Part shown: piece by piece, positions 1 through 7,959 of the stretch
Numbering within the stretch: the stretch's first letter is position 1
Layout of the letters: each line of letters opens with the position of its first letter
Assembly (NCBI RefSeq): GCF_003626915.1
Contig: NZ_CP032570.1
Span: forward strand, 1 to 64,000
Direction of reading: 5' to 3'
DNA: 64,000 nucleotides
From: Tsuneonella amylolytica
Lineage (GTDB): Bacteria > Pseudomonadota > Alphaproteobacteria > Sphingomonadales > Sphingomonadaceae
The notes under the pieces: model-generated
The model's input: the letters and a program-made list of their open reading frames with translations, nothing else
Told to the model about the DNA's origin: nothing
Databases searched by the model: none
Translations under genes and position numbers: made by a program

Positions 1-11
1 GCCACCTGTCC
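1..11 (-). tRNA. tRNA-Ser gene, 5' end only, cut by window edge
   Basis: Read on the minus strand, these bases are GGACAGGTGGC, the usual 5' acceptor and D-arm start of an alphaproteobacterial tRNA-Ser. The rest of the gene lies beyond the left edge, so neither the anticodon nor the integrity of the gene can be judged. The same start recurs 116 bp to the right. Confidence 0.5.
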
Positions 12-34
12 TACGGGAATTTCGGCTAGCGCCG
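1..34. repeat. Direct repeat, copy A (tRNA-Ser 5' end plus upstream)
   Basis: On the plus strand: gccacctgtcc, an 11-base spacer, then cggctagcgccg. The same arrangement with the same spacer length recurs at 117-150, a period of 116 bp. That is about one tRNA-Ser gene plus a short spacer, as expected for tandem duplication of the gene with its upstream region. Confidence 0.6.
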
Positions 35-37
35 AAC

Positions 38-127
38 GGCGGTATTGTCACCTACGGTGACGTCTCCGGAGCCTTCCGGCCCCTCCGACTCCAAGACCGC
101 TGCCTTAAACCACTCGGCCACCTGTCC
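38..127 (-). pseudogene. Degenerate tRNA-Ser-like copy
   Basis: On the minus strand the copy opens with a normal tRNA-Ser 5' half: acceptor strand GGACAGG, D-arm GCCGAGTGGTTTAAGGC, then GCGGTCTTGGA entering the anticodon arm. After that the match fails. The 3' side of the anticodon stem (an ACCGC-like strand) is absent, no TTCGAATC T-loop is seen, and no CCTGTCC strand closes the acceptor stem. The remainder can instead form two hairpins, GTCACC/GGTGAC and a GGAG/CTCC stem. I read it as a dead tandem duplicate. A structured RNA using the tRNA promoter is the alternative. The left boundary is approximate. Confidence 0.45.
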
Positions 128-150
128 GGTGAAAAGCGCGGCTAGCGCGG
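117..150. repeat. Direct repeat, copy B (tRNA-Ser 5' end plus upstream)
   Basis: On the plus strand: gccacctgtcc, an 11-base spacer, then cggctagcgcgg. It differs from copy A by one base in the right block and is unrelated in the spacer. The right block is itself a partial inverted repeat (GCGC/GCGC around CTAG) and lies just upstream of the minus-strand tRNA-like copy. Confidence 0.6.
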
Positions 151-200
151 CGAAATGCGGCTGTCACGCGGTCAATGGTGTTTGATCGTTCAGGATCGCT

Positions 201-1223
201 ATGCGACTAGGGGACATGCGGTTCAAATTACTTGCCTTCCTCGCTCTCGTCTTCGCCATGCCGGTTTCGGCGCAGGACATGTCGTTCGACGCCTACCTGC
301 AAATCCTGATTGCCCGTGCCCGTGCCGAAGGGGTGAGCGAGCCGACGATCCGGCGGATGACCTACGATCTCACGCCCAATCCTCGGGTGATCCAGCTCGA
401 CCGGGGGCAGCCCGGCACGCCTTCGTCGAGCGGCAGTTTCCCGCGTCTGCAAAGCTATCTCGACACGCACGTCGATGCGGCGCGGATCGGGGGCGGGCGG
501 CGCAACTACCAGGCGCTCGGTCCGCTCGCCCAGCAGCTGGAGGCGCGCTACGGTGTCCCCGCCAAGATGATGATCGCGATTTGGGGGCACGAGACCAACT
601 ACGGCAGTTATACCGGCGATTTCGATCTCGCCCGCAGCCTCGCGACGCTGGCGTGGGAGGGGCGCCGACGCGACCTGTTCGCGACCGAGTTCGTCGATCT
701 TCTCAAGATCGCCGACACCGGGGTCGACCGCTCCACGCTGAAGGGCAGCTGGGCAGGTGCATTCGGCTATCCGCAGTTCCTGCCCAGCATCTATCTGCGG
801 CTGGCTCAGGACGGCGATGGCGACGGTCGCAAGAACATCTGGAACAGCCGGTCCGACACCCTCGCCTCGATCGCCAATTACTTCCGCGATGCGGGCTGGC
901 GGCGCGGGCAGCCGTGGGGCGTGCAGGCGTATGTCCCGGCTGGGCTCGACTGGGCATCGCTGCGCTCGCCGATGAATTCGCCGGTGTGCGGCCGGGTGCA
1001 TGATCGGCACAGCAAGTGGAAGAGCGTCGCGGAATGGCGGCGCATGGGCGTGACGCCGCAGGCCCCACTCGCCGACGACGTCGTCGCCTCGCTGTTCCAG
1101 CCCGACGGTCCTGGAACGAGGGCGTGGCTCTTAACCACAAACTATCGGGTCATCCTCGAATACAACTGCTCGAATTACTACGCGATGAGCGTGGGATTGC
1201 TTGCAGATGAGATTGCCCGTTGA
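201..1223 (+). CDS. Lytic murein transglycosylase, MltB family
   Basis: This protein (340 aa) cleaves the MurNAc-GlcNAc bond of peptidoglycan to give 1,6-anhydro ends, acting in the periplasm. The N-terminus is a signal peptide (hydrophobic about residues 8-22, cleavage near VSA-Q). The SLT_2-type domain fills most of the rest. GHETNYG carries the likely catalytic Glu131, followed by the conserved GAFGYPQFLPS block. The C-terminal segment (about 280-335) resembles the small peptidoglycan-binding extension of family members. I chose the ATG at 201 because AGGA lies 5 bases upstream. An in-frame ATG at 216 is possible, but its GGGG is too close. The next gene overlaps its 3' end. Confidence 0.9.
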   Translation: MRLGDMRFKLLAFLALVFAMPVSAQDMSFDAYLQILIARARAEGVSEPTIRRMTYDLTPNPRVIQLDRGQPGTPSSSGSFPRLQSYLDTHVDAARIGGGRRNYQALGPLAQQLEARYGVPAKMMIAIWGHETNYGSYTGDFDLARSLATLAWEGRRRDLFATEFVDLLKIADTGVDRSTLKGSWAGAFGYPQFLPSIYLRLAQDGDGDGRKNIWNSRSDTLASIANYFRDAGWRRGQPWGVQAYVPAGLDWASLRSPMNSPVCGRVHDRHSKWKSVAEWRRMGVTPQAPLADDVVASLFQPDGPGTRAWLLTTNYRVILEYNCSNYYAMSVGLLADEIAR

Positions 1224-1848
1224 TGCCCGTAGCAGGATCGTAGTCCTCGGACTGCGCGCCGGTCGCGTGGCGCCGGAGCCGATCGCGACGCCGAAATCGC
1301 TTGTCGCCGTCTTACTGCGCAAGCTGCCCGCCGAAGGGGCGGCCAGCCTCGTCGCCCCCGCGCCGGTCCGCACGGCTGCAACGGCCTGCGAAAAACTGCG
1401 CGAGGTTGCGCCGGTCGCCAGCGCAACGCCAGTGGTCGTGCCGGCATCCGCGAAAATGGAAACCGCGCCGGGCACGGTTATTGCCTATCCCCTGCCGTCC
1501 CTTACCTCGCCTCCGACCGCGCCGGTCGCCATTGCCGCACCGACGCCTGCGCCATTCACGATCCCTCCGCGCATGCCGGTGGCCGCTACGCCAGCGACCC
1601 CTGCCAGGCAGCCGGGCGTGTCAGCGCCCCCGACCCCGAAGGACGCGTTCGTCGTTCAAGCCTGCACGTTTTCGGTTCGGGCCAATGCACAGAAGGTCGC
1701 CGATGCGCATGGCGGCCATGTCTCTGCTGCCGGAAAGTTTTACCGCGTCCTGACGGGGCCTTTCGCAAGCCGGGGACAGGCCGAGGCTGCGCTCGCCAAG
1801 GTGCGGGCCGCCGGTTATAGCGACGCGCGAGTCTATACCGCAGGTTGA
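1207..1848 (+). CDS. SPOR-domain protein, RlpA-like tail without DPBB domain
   Basis: The last about 70 residues (from about 142) form a SPOR domain, the fold that binds denuded septal peptidoglycan: a VQACTFSVRANA strand, FYRVLTGPFASR and RAAGYSDARVY. The region before it is Ala/Pro-rich and looks disordered. A gene between a lytic transglycosylase and DacA is often rlpA in related bacteria, but no double-psi beta-barrel is visible here. There is no convincing signal peptide from this start. The ATG at 1223, which would be coupled to the previous stop as TGATG, is out of frame and stops after six codons. Either the N-terminus has decayed or the true start is downstream (GTG 1267). Confidence 0.6.
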   Translation: MRLPVDARSRIVVLGLRAGRVAPEPIATPKSLVAVLLRKLPAEGAASLVAPAPVRTAATACEKLREVAPVASATPVVVPASAKMETAPGTVIAYPLPSLTSPPTAPVAIAAPTPAPFTIPPRMPVAATPATPARQPGVSAPPTPKDAFVVQACTFSVRANAQKVADAHGGHVSAAGKFYRVLTGPFASRGQAEAALAKVRAAGYSDARVYTAG

Positions 1849-1867
1849 ACCGCCGGCCTCCCGCCCG

Positions 1868-3052
1868 GTGGTGGGAGTGCAATTGGCCTTTCGTTTCCGA
1901 TCCATTATTACAGCCACCGCGCTGCTCGTCGCTACCGGCGCGGCGAGCGTCGATCGGGTCCTGCCTCCGCAACCCCGGTTCGCTCCACCGCCGCCCGAGA
2001 TACCGATTGCGTTGATGGTCGATCTGTCGTCGGGACAAACGCTCTATGCACGCGAGCCCGACCGACGCTTCATGCCGGCATCCATCACCAAGGTGATGAC
2101 GGTCTTCACCGCGTTCGAACTGATCGACGCCGGCAAGATCAAGCCGGACCAGTTGCTCCTTGTCAGCGACAAGGCGTTCGAGGACTGGCACGGGGTCGGC
2201 TCGACCATGTTCCTCGCGCATCGGCAGCGGGTCAGCGTCGACGCCCTGCTGCACGGCATCACGACCGTGTCGGCCAACGACGGCGCGGCGGTCCTCGCCG
2301 AAGGTCTCGCTGGTTCGGTCCCCAAGTGGATCGACATGATGAACGCCAAGGCGCGCGAGATCGGCATGCGCGACAGCCATTTCGGTACCCCGAACGGATG
2401 GATGGACGAAGGCCGGACCTTCGTGACTGCACGCGACCTCGCCACGCTGGCCGATACGATGATCACGCGCCATCCGGCGCTCTACAAGACGTACTTCGGT
2501 CACCGAACGTTGAAGTTCAACGGGTTCGAGCAGCGCAATCACGACCCGGTAACCGGCATCGTGGACGGAGCCGACGGGATCAAGACCGGCTTCACCAACC
2601 AGGCCGGGAACGGTTTCCTCGGTAGTGCGGAGCGGGACGGGCGGCGGCTGGTAATGGTGGTCGCCGGTGCGCCGGGTGGCCGGCTCTTGCGGCAGTCGGC
2701 GCGCGATTTCCTCGAATGGGGTTTTGCGAGTTTCGACGGCCATCGCCTCTTTCCCGCCGGGGCGACTGTAGGCGAGGCACGCGTCCAGGACGGAGCGGCG
2801 CGCTCGGTCCCCCTCGTCGCGGCACGCCCGGTGGGATACGATCTCCCCGCCGGTCAGACCGGCAAGGTGACGTTGGCGATCCGTTACGAGGGACCGCTCC
2901 GCGCGCCGATTGCCAAGGGAGAGGAAGTCGCGCACCTCGTCATCTCGGTCGACGGCGTGCGTCCGTCGCGCATCCCCCTTGTGGCGGCGGAGGCGGTGCC
3001 GGTGGCAAATCCGTTCCAACGGATGGTCAACGGGGTCGCGGGGCTGTTCTGA
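1868..3052 (+). CDS. dacA: D-alanyl-D-alanine carboxypeptidase, DacA family
   Basis: Penicillin-binding protein 5/6 type serine carboxypeptidase that trims the terminal D-Ala of peptidoglycan stem peptides in the periplasm. All three active-site motifs are present: SITK (Ser72-Lys75), SAN (135-137) and KTG (239-241). A C-terminal beta-rich domain follows (about 290-380). The N-terminus has a hydrophobic signal segment (about 12-27). The frame opens with GTG at 1868, but GGGAG at 1873-1877 would better serve TTG at 1883, giving a normal signal peptide, so the start is uncertain by about five codons. The C-terminus lacks an obvious amphipathic anchor. tmk starts 1 base after the stop. Confidence 0.92.
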   Translation: MVGVQLAFRFRSIITATALLVATGAASVDRVLPPQPRFAPPPPEIPIALMVDLSSGQTLYAREPDRRFMPASITKVMTVFTAFELIDAGKIKPDQLLLVSDKAFEDWHGVGSTMFLAHRQRVSVDALLHGITTVSANDGAAVLAEGLAGSVPKWIDMMNAKAREIGMRDSHFGTPNGWMDEGRTFVTARDLATLADTMITRHPALYKTYFGHRTLKFNGFEQRNHDPVTGIVDGADGIKTGFTNQAGNGFLGSAERDGRRLVMVVAGAPGGRLLRQSARDFLEWGFASFDGHRLFPAGATVGEARVQDGAARSVPLVAARPVGYDLPAGQTGKVTLAIRYEGPLRAPIAKGEEVAHLVISVDGVRPSRIPLVAAEAVPVANPFQRMVNGVAGLF

Positions 3053-3053
3053 G

Positions 3054-3689
3054 GTGGCGGGACGGTTCATCGCGTTCGAGGGCGGGGAGGGGAGCGGCAA
3101 GTCCACCCAGGCCCGCATGCTCGCGAGCTGGCTGGAGGAATGCGGCGTGTCTTGCGACCTCACGCGCGAGCCCGGCGGAACCGCGGGAGCCGAAGCGATC
3201 CGTGCGCTTCTGCTGGATCCCCCAGGCGAGGGATGGGGGGCGCAGGCCGAGGCGCTGTTGTTCGCCGCGGCCCGGGCCGATCACGTCGCGAGGCTCATTC
3301 TACCGGCAATCGAAGCCGGGCGATGGGTGGTGTGCGACCGGTTTCTCGATTCGAGCCGGGCCTATCAGGGCGGGGCAGGGGGCGTCGGCGATGCCGACGT
3401 GCGCGCCTTGCATGCGATAGGCAGCAGCGGTCTTCTGCCCGACCTTACCGTCCTTCTCACCGTTTCGCCCGAGGTTGCCGAAGCGCGCACGCACTCGCGT
3501 GATGGCGATGTGGTCGATGCCATCGGTGGCCGGCCCGCAGCATACCATGCTGCCGTTGCGGAAGCTTTCGCAACGATGGCCCTTGCAGAGCCGGCCCGGT
3601 TCGCGGTGATCGAGGGCGGGGAAGGGCCGGACGCAGTCCACGCTGCGGTGCGTGCTGCGGTCGCTCCCCTGCTCGAAGAGGCTGAATGA
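3054..3689 (+). CDS. tmk: Thymidylate kinase
   Basis: dTMP kinase makes dTDP from dTMP and ATP for DNA synthesis in the cytosol. At 211 aa it has the family's normal size. The P-loop GGEGSGKST lies at residues 10-18, a DR(Y/F) motif follows in CDRFLDSSRAYQG, and TREPGG is the conserved Arg segment. The start is GTG just after the dacA stop. The reading frame is open far upstream, but the family N-terminus (FIAFEG) fits this start. The stop overlaps the holB start as ATGA, so the two are translationally coupled. Confidence 0.95.
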   Translation: MAGRFIAFEGGEGSGKSTQARMLASWLEECGVSCDLTREPGGTAGAEAIRALLLDPPGEGWGAQAEALLFAAARADHVARLILPAIEAGRWVVCDRFLDSSRAYQGGAGGVGDADVRALHAIGSSGLLPDLTVLLTVSPEVAEARTHSRDGDVVDAIGGRPAAYHAAVAEAFATMALAEPARFAVIEGGEGPDAVHAAVRAAVAPLLEEAE

Positions 3690-4648
3690 TCTACGCCGGC
3701 CACGACGCCTTGTGGACGCAATGGCGCGAGGGACTGCGCGGCGCGCGGATGCATCACGCGTGGTTGCTCGCCGGCAAGAAGGGGCTGGGCAAGATGGCCT
3801 TCGCCATGGCGGCCGCGCGCGAGCTGGTCGCCGTACCCGGCGTTCCTCAACTCGACGGTCAGCACCCCGATGTGCTTGTCCTCACCGCCCTGCCCAAGGA
3901 CGAGAAAGAGGAGAAGAAGCGCGATGCCGGCGAACCTTACGAGACCAAGCGCAATATCGCGGTTGAGCAGATCCGCGCCGTGCAGCGCCGTCTCACGACG
4001 CGGCCGACGCTCGGCTCGCGGCGTGCGGTGATTATAGATCCGGCGGACGATCTCGAGAAGGGTTCGGCGAACGCCCTTCTGAAGAGCCTGGAGGAACCGC
4101 CTGCGGGCACGTTATTCCTCCTCGTCGCCCACCGTCCGGCCCGATTGCTGCCTACGATACGTTCGCGTTGCCGGGTTCTGCGCTTTCCCACGCTTCCGGA
4201 CGAGGAAGTCGACCGGGTGCTTGGACGCGAAGCGCCGGAAGCCGATGCGGCTACCCGCGCCGCAGCGGTTCTGGCGGCGGGCGGCTCCCCGGGCGCAGCG
4301 TTGGCGTTCGTGTCGCAGGATCTTGCCAGGCTCGATGCTCTTATGAGGCAGATCGTGCGGGAAGGTGACGCCCATTTCGCCTTGCGCGGACGTCTCGCCG
4401 CCGAGATCGGCACGCGTCCGGATCGCGAGCGGATCGCCGCAGTCCTCGATCTCGCGCGCTCGACGCTGGCGGGGATGACAACCGATGCGCCCCGCGAAAG
4501 GTTGCCCGCAATCGTCGAGGCGCACGCCGACCTCGTCGCGCTGGCCGGACAGGCGCCGACTTACAATTTCGATCCCGGATTGCTCGTCATGCAGATCGGC
4601 GGCTTGCTCGCCTCGGCGGCGGGGGCTAGCAGCCACGCCGATGCCTGA
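3686..4648 (+). CDS. holB: DNA polymerase III delta' subunit
   Basis: Clamp-loader subunit that helps place the beta clamp on primed DNA. The AAA+ fold is evident: the N-terminal HHAWLLAGKKGLGK is a P-loop-like segment (residues about 23-36), followed by a conserved EQIR, the IIDPADDLEKGSANALLKSLEEPP Walker B/sensor region (quoted here only as landmarks IIDPADD and LLKSLEEPP), and RSRCRVLRF near sensor 1. Length is 320 aa. No four-cysteine zinc module is apparent between the Walker motifs, as in several alphaproteobacterial versions. It overlaps tmk by 4 bases and metG by 8 bases, within a tmk-holB-metG-tatD run. Confidence 0.9.
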   Translation: MIYAGHDALWTQWREGLRGARMHHAWLLAGKKGLGKMAFAMAAARELVAVPGVPQLDGQHPDVLVLTALPKDEKEEKKRDAGEPYETKRNIAVEQIRAVQRRLTTRPTLGSRRAVIIDPADDLEKGSANALLKSLEEPPAGTLFLLVAHRPARLLPTIRSRCRVLRFPTLPDEEVDRVLGREAPEADAATRAAAVLAAGGSPGAALAFVSQDLARLDALMRQIVREGDAHFALRGRLAAEIGTRPDRERIAAVLDLARSTLAGMTTDAPRERLPAIVEAHADLVALAGQAPTYNFDPGLLVMQIGGLLASAAGASSHADA

Positions 4649-6197
4649 CCCCTATTATCTCACCACCGCGATCAGCTATCCCAACGGGCGGCCGCACATC
4701 GGCCATGCCTACGAAGCCATCGCTGCGGACGTCATCGCGCGCGCAAAGAAAGCGCAAGGGTACGATGTACGGCTTGTCACTGGAACAGACGAGCATGGCC
4801 TGAAGATGGCCCGCACCGCGCGCGACGCGGGAATGGACACGCTGGATTTCGCAAGCGAAATGTCGGGATATTTCCGGCAGATGTGCGATGCGCTTCATAT
4901 CGACTATACGGCTTTTCGTCGCACCACCGAGCCACAGCATCATTCGGCGAGCGAGACCATCTGGCGCGCCATGGAAGCTGCCGGCGACCTCTACCTCGAC
5001 CGCTACGAAGGGTGGTACAGCCCCCGCGACGAGGCATTCTACGACGAGAGCGAACTGACCGAAGGGGAGGGCGGCAAGATCTCCCCGCAGGGTACTCCGG
5101 TCGAATGGACAGTGGAGGAAAGCTGGTTCTTTCGCCTTTCGAAGTATCGCGACTATCTGATTGAGCTGAACTCAAAACCCGGTTTTCTCGAACCCGAGAG
5201 TCGGCGCAACGAAGTGCTCGCATTTTTGAAGAACAATGATCTGCGCGACCTGTCGGTCAGCCGCACCAGTTTCGACTGGGGCGTGCCGGTCCCGGGGAGT
5301 GACGGCCACGTCATGTACGTCTGGGTCGACGCGTTGACGACATACCTGACCGGGATCGGATTTCCCGACAGGGAAGGGGAGTTCAACCGTTTCTGGCCGG
5401 CGGACCTGCACCTGATTGGCAAGGATATCGTCAGGTTCCATGCGGTCTACTGGCCGGCCTTCCTGAAAAGCGCCGGGTTGCCGCCGCCTAAGGCGATATT
5501 CGGCCATGGGTTCCTGCTCCATCGCGGGGAAAAGATGTCGAAATCCACCGGTAACGTGGTCGATCCGCTGGAACTGGCGGAACGGTTCGGGGTCGACCAG
5601 CTGCGCTACTTCCTGCTGGCCGAGGTGCCATTCGGCAAGGATGGCAGCTTTTCGGCAGATGCCATCGTGACCCGGTGCAATGCCGAACTGGCAAACAGCT
5701 TCGGTAACCTCGCGCAGCGCAGCCTTTCCATGATTTTCAAGAACCTGGGCGGCGAATTGAACAATTTCGATGCAGGGTCCGACGACGCTGCGCTGCTCGA
5801 TGCCGTTGGCAAAGGCGTGCGCGAGCTGGTCAGCGGCTATGACGCGCTGGATTTCTCGACGGGCATCGAGGCGTGGATGCGGGCGGTGTTCGCCTGTAAT
5901 GCGTATGTCGATGAGCAGGCGCCCTGGACCCTCCGCAAAACCGATCCGGACCGGATGCGGGTGGTGCTCTTCACCTTGTTCGTGGCGGTGCGGGATCTTG
6001 CGATCGCGATCCGACCGGTAGTGCCGACGTCGGCGGACAAGTTGCTCGACCAGATGGGGATTGCGCCCGAAGCACGCGATTTCGCGGCGCTGGGCAACGC
6101 AGACTGGTACAACGCGTTGGTAGCCAGCGGCTTCACCTTGTCCCAGCCGGTCGGTGTGTTCCCACGCCTTGAAATGCCTGTCGAGGCATCGGCGTGA
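4641..6197 (+). CDS. metG: Methionyl-tRNA synthetase
   Basis: Class I aminoacyl-tRNA synthetase charging tRNA-Met. Signatures are HIGH as HIGH-like PHIGHAYE near the N-terminus and KMSKS in GEKMSKSTGN. At 518 aa it is the short form lacking the C-terminal dimerisation domain. I see no paired CxxC zinc knuckles in the connective peptide, so it fits the zinc-free MetG2-type enzyme common in alphaproteobacteria. ATG 4641 is chosen because family N-termini begin about six residues before YLTTAISYPNG. It overlaps holB by 8 bases and tatD by 4. Confidence 0.95.
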   Translation: MPDPYYLTTAISYPNGRPHIGHAYEAIAADVIARAKKAQGYDVRLVTGTDEHGLKMARTARDAGMDTLDFASEMSGYFRQMCDALHIDYTAFRRTTEPQHHSASETIWRAMEAAGDLYLDRYEGWYSPRDEAFYDESELTEGEGGKISPQGTPVEWTVEESWFFRLSKYRDYLIELNSKPGFLEPESRRNEVLAFLKNNDLRDLSVSRTSFDWGVPVPGSDGHVMYVWVDALTTYLTGIGFPDREGEFNRFWPADLHLIGKDIVRFHAVYWPAFLKSAGLPPPKAIFGHGFLLHRGEKMSKSTGNVVDPLELAERFGVDQLRYFLLAEVPFGKDGSFSADAIVTRCNAELANSFGNLAQRSLSMIFKNLGGELNNFDAGSDDAALLDAVGKGVRELVSGYDALDFSTGIEAWMRAVFACNAYVDEQAPWTLRKTDPDRMRVVLFTLFVAVRDLAIAIRPVVPTSADKLLDQMGIAPEARDFAALGNADWYNALVASGFTLSQPVGVFPRLEMPVEASA

Positions 6198-6973
6198 GGC
6201 TGATCGACAGCCATTGCCATCTTGAATACGAAGGCGTCGTTGACGACCGGGATGGCGTTCTTGCCAGAGCGCGAGCGGCGGGCGTCACCGGCATGCTCAA
6301 CATCTCCACTCGCCGGCGCGAGTGGGACAAGGTCGTCGGCACGGCGGAAAGCCAGCCCGACGTCTGGGCAAGCGTCGGCATCCATCCCCACGAGGCCGAT
6401 CAACACGCCGATCTCGGGCGGGAAGAACTGCTTGCGGCCGCGGCCAATGCAAAGGTCATCGGCATCGGCGAAAGCGGGCTCGACTACTACTACGACAAGT
6501 CCGACCGCGCCGTTCAGCGCGACCTGTTCCGGATGCATATCGGCGTCGCGCGCGAGACGGGCCTGCCGATCATCATCCACACCCGCGATGCCGAAGCCGA
6601 CACGTCCGCGATCCTGGCCGACGAAATGGAGAAGGGCGCTTTCCCGGCGTTGATCCACTGTTTCACCGCGTCCAAGGCATTCGCGCGCACCGTCCTCGAC
6701 CTCGGTCTGACGATTTCCCTGTCTGGCATCGTCACGTTCAAGAACGCCCGGGAACTGCAGGAAATCGCGGCAGGTCTGCCGGCCGATCGCCTGCTAGTGG
6801 AAACCGACAGCCCGTTCCTCGCGCCCATCCCGCACCGCGGCCGCCCGTGCGAGCCGGCCTTCGTGCGTGACACGGCGCAGTTCGTCGCCGATCTACGCGG
6901 GCAAGCTGTCGAGGAGCTGGCTGAAATAACGACCGACAACTTCTTCGGTCTATTCTCGAAAGCTGCGGCGTGA
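6194..6973 (+). CDS. TatD-family metal-dependent hydrolase
   Basis: A TIM-barrel amidohydrolase-superfamily protein. Relatives have 3'-5' exonuclease or DNase activity. Metal-ligand landmarks are IDSHCHLE at the N-terminus, GESGLDYYYD, the HTRDAEAD segment, LIHCFTAS and ETDSPFL near the C-terminus. The start is GTG overlapping the metG stop (GTGA). Position directly after metG is a widely conserved arrangement. Length, 259 aa, is normal. The exact substrate cannot be read from the sequence. Confidence 0.9.
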   Translation: MRLIDSHCHLEYEGVVDDRDGVLARARAAGVTGMLNISTRRREWDKVVGTAESQPDVWASVGIHPHEADQHADLGREELLAAAANAKVIGIGESGLDYYYDKSDRAVQRDLFRMHIGVARETGLPIIIHTRDAEADTSAILADEMEKGAFPALIHCFTASKAFARTVLDLGLTISLSGIVTFKNARELQEIAAGLPADRLLVETDSPFLAPIPHRGRPCEPAFVRDTAQFVADLRGQAVEELAEITTDNFFGLFSKAAA

Positions 6974-7737
6974 AGCTGATCATGCTCGGCTCGGGCACCT
7001 CGACCGGGGTGCCGCGGATCGGAGAGGACTGGGGCGAGTGCGACCCCGCCGAACCGAAGAACCGGCGCAGCAGAGTGTCGATTGTCGTCGAGAGCAAGGC
7101 GGGGCGCCGCATACTCATCGATACGTCGCCGGATCTGCGCAATCAGTTGCTCGCGAACCGGATCGCCAGCGTCGACGCAGTGTTCTGGACGCACGATCAC
7201 GCCGACCACTGCCATGGCATCGACGACCTCAGGGTCATGCGTTACGACCGCTCGGGACCGCTGCCGGCCTACGCGGTCGGGGAAACCGCTCGAAGGCTTC
7301 GGGCACGTTTCGGCTACGTCTTCGCGGGCGAGCATGGCTATCCCACCATCGCCAATCTCAATACGCTGGATACGATCCGCATGTGTGCAGGCTTCGGCGT
7401 CAAGCACTGCCAAATGCCGCATGGACCCGCGCAATCGACGGCGTATGTTTTCGATGCGGACGGAAAATCAGTAGGTTACGCAACGGACTTCAGTGAAATC
7501 GTTTCGCCGATGCTGGACATTCTGGCGGGTGTCGACCTGCTGGTTGTCGATTGCCTGCGCCGCCGTCCGCATCCGACGCACGCTCATCTAGAAATGGCGC
7601 TCGATCTCGCGCGCCGGTGCAAGGCGCACAAAACGGTCCTGACGCATCTCGACAAGTCGATGGATTATGCCGCGCTTTCAGCCGAAGTCCCGGCCGGGGT
7701 TCAGGTCGGATACGATGGCCTGGTAGTCGAGCTATGA
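6970..7737 (+). CDS. MBL-fold metallohydrolase, PhnP-like
   Basis: Metallo-beta-lactamase fold hydrolase of the PhnP / RNase Z-like group. The metal site is plain: THDHADHCHG, with later ligands in the ATDFSE segment and near THLDKSMD. The early LGSGTSTGVPRIG and the CDPAEPKNRR Cys/Asn segment are typical of the group resembling phosphoribosyl cyclic phosphodiesterase. There is no phn operon here, so a role in phosphonate use is unlikely. A cyclic phosphodiester or nucleotide substrate is only inferred. GTG start overlaps the tatD stop, and the 3' end overlaps the next small gene. Confidence 0.87.
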   Translation: MKLIMLGSGTSTGVPRIGEDWGECDPAEPKNRRSRVSIVVESKAGRRILIDTSPDLRNQLLANRIASVDAVFWTHDHADHCHGIDDLRVMRYDRSGPLPAYAVGETARRLRARFGYVFAGEHGYPTIANLNTLDTIRMCAGFGVKHCQMPHGPAQSTAYVFDADGKSVGYATDFSEIVSPMLDILAGVDLLVVDCLRRRPHPTHAHLEMALDLARRCKAHKTVLTHLDKSMDYAALSAEVPAGVQVGYDGLVVEL

Positions 7738-7904
7738 GCGAGATCGGCATGGTCCAGATCGTCGCGCTGTGCGCTTGGCTCGTTCTTGCCGGCAGCGCGG
7801 TTGCGAGCTTCAAATTGGGCTGGAAAGAGAATGTCCGGCTGGCACTGGTATGGGCCGGCATTTTTGTGGCGGTCGCGTTGATGTTTTCGTTGGCTATGGG
7901 GTGA
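7734..7904 (+). CDS. Small inner-membrane protein, unknown
   Basis: This 56-residue protein starts ATGA-coupled to the preceding hydrolase stop. Two hydrophobic helices (about residues 7-25 and 36-54) flank a short basic/polar loop (KLGWKEN), which predicts a two-pass membrane hairpin. No family is recognised. Coupling and hydrophobic pattern argue that it is a real gene and the last member of the tmk-holB-metG-tatD-MBL run. An AT-rich gap follows it. Confidence 0.65.
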   Translation: MSEIGMVQIVALCAWLVLAGSAVASFKLGWKENVRLALVWAGIFVAVALMFSLAMG

Positions 7905-7924
7905 AGCGCCTATCCACCCCCAAA

Positions 7925-7959
7925 TTGTCATTTAACATAATATATATTATCATCCTAAT
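7925..7959 (+). promoter_or_regulatory. AT-rich promoter-like region of mazG
   Basis: This is the most AT-rich stretch in the neighbourhood. TTGTCA (7925-7930) is -35-like. Overlapping -10-like hexamers follow in a symmetric run of A/T (TATATT 7943-7948, TATTAT 7945-7950, TATCAT 7949-7954, the last 18 bases from the -35). The mazG ATG is at 7960, so the transcript would be nearly leaderless. No Shine-Dalgarno sequence is seen before that ATG. Confidence 0.45.

Noticed and set aside
155-1003. 282-codon plus-strand frame overlapping the lytic transglycosylase
   Set aside because: Arg/Pro/Ala-rich out-of-frame product. The transglycosylase frame has the catalytic motif and signal peptide.
1586-3163. 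525-codon minus-strand frame opposite dacA
   Set aside because: Low-complexity Arg/His-rich translation, while the plus strand has all carboxypeptidase motifs.
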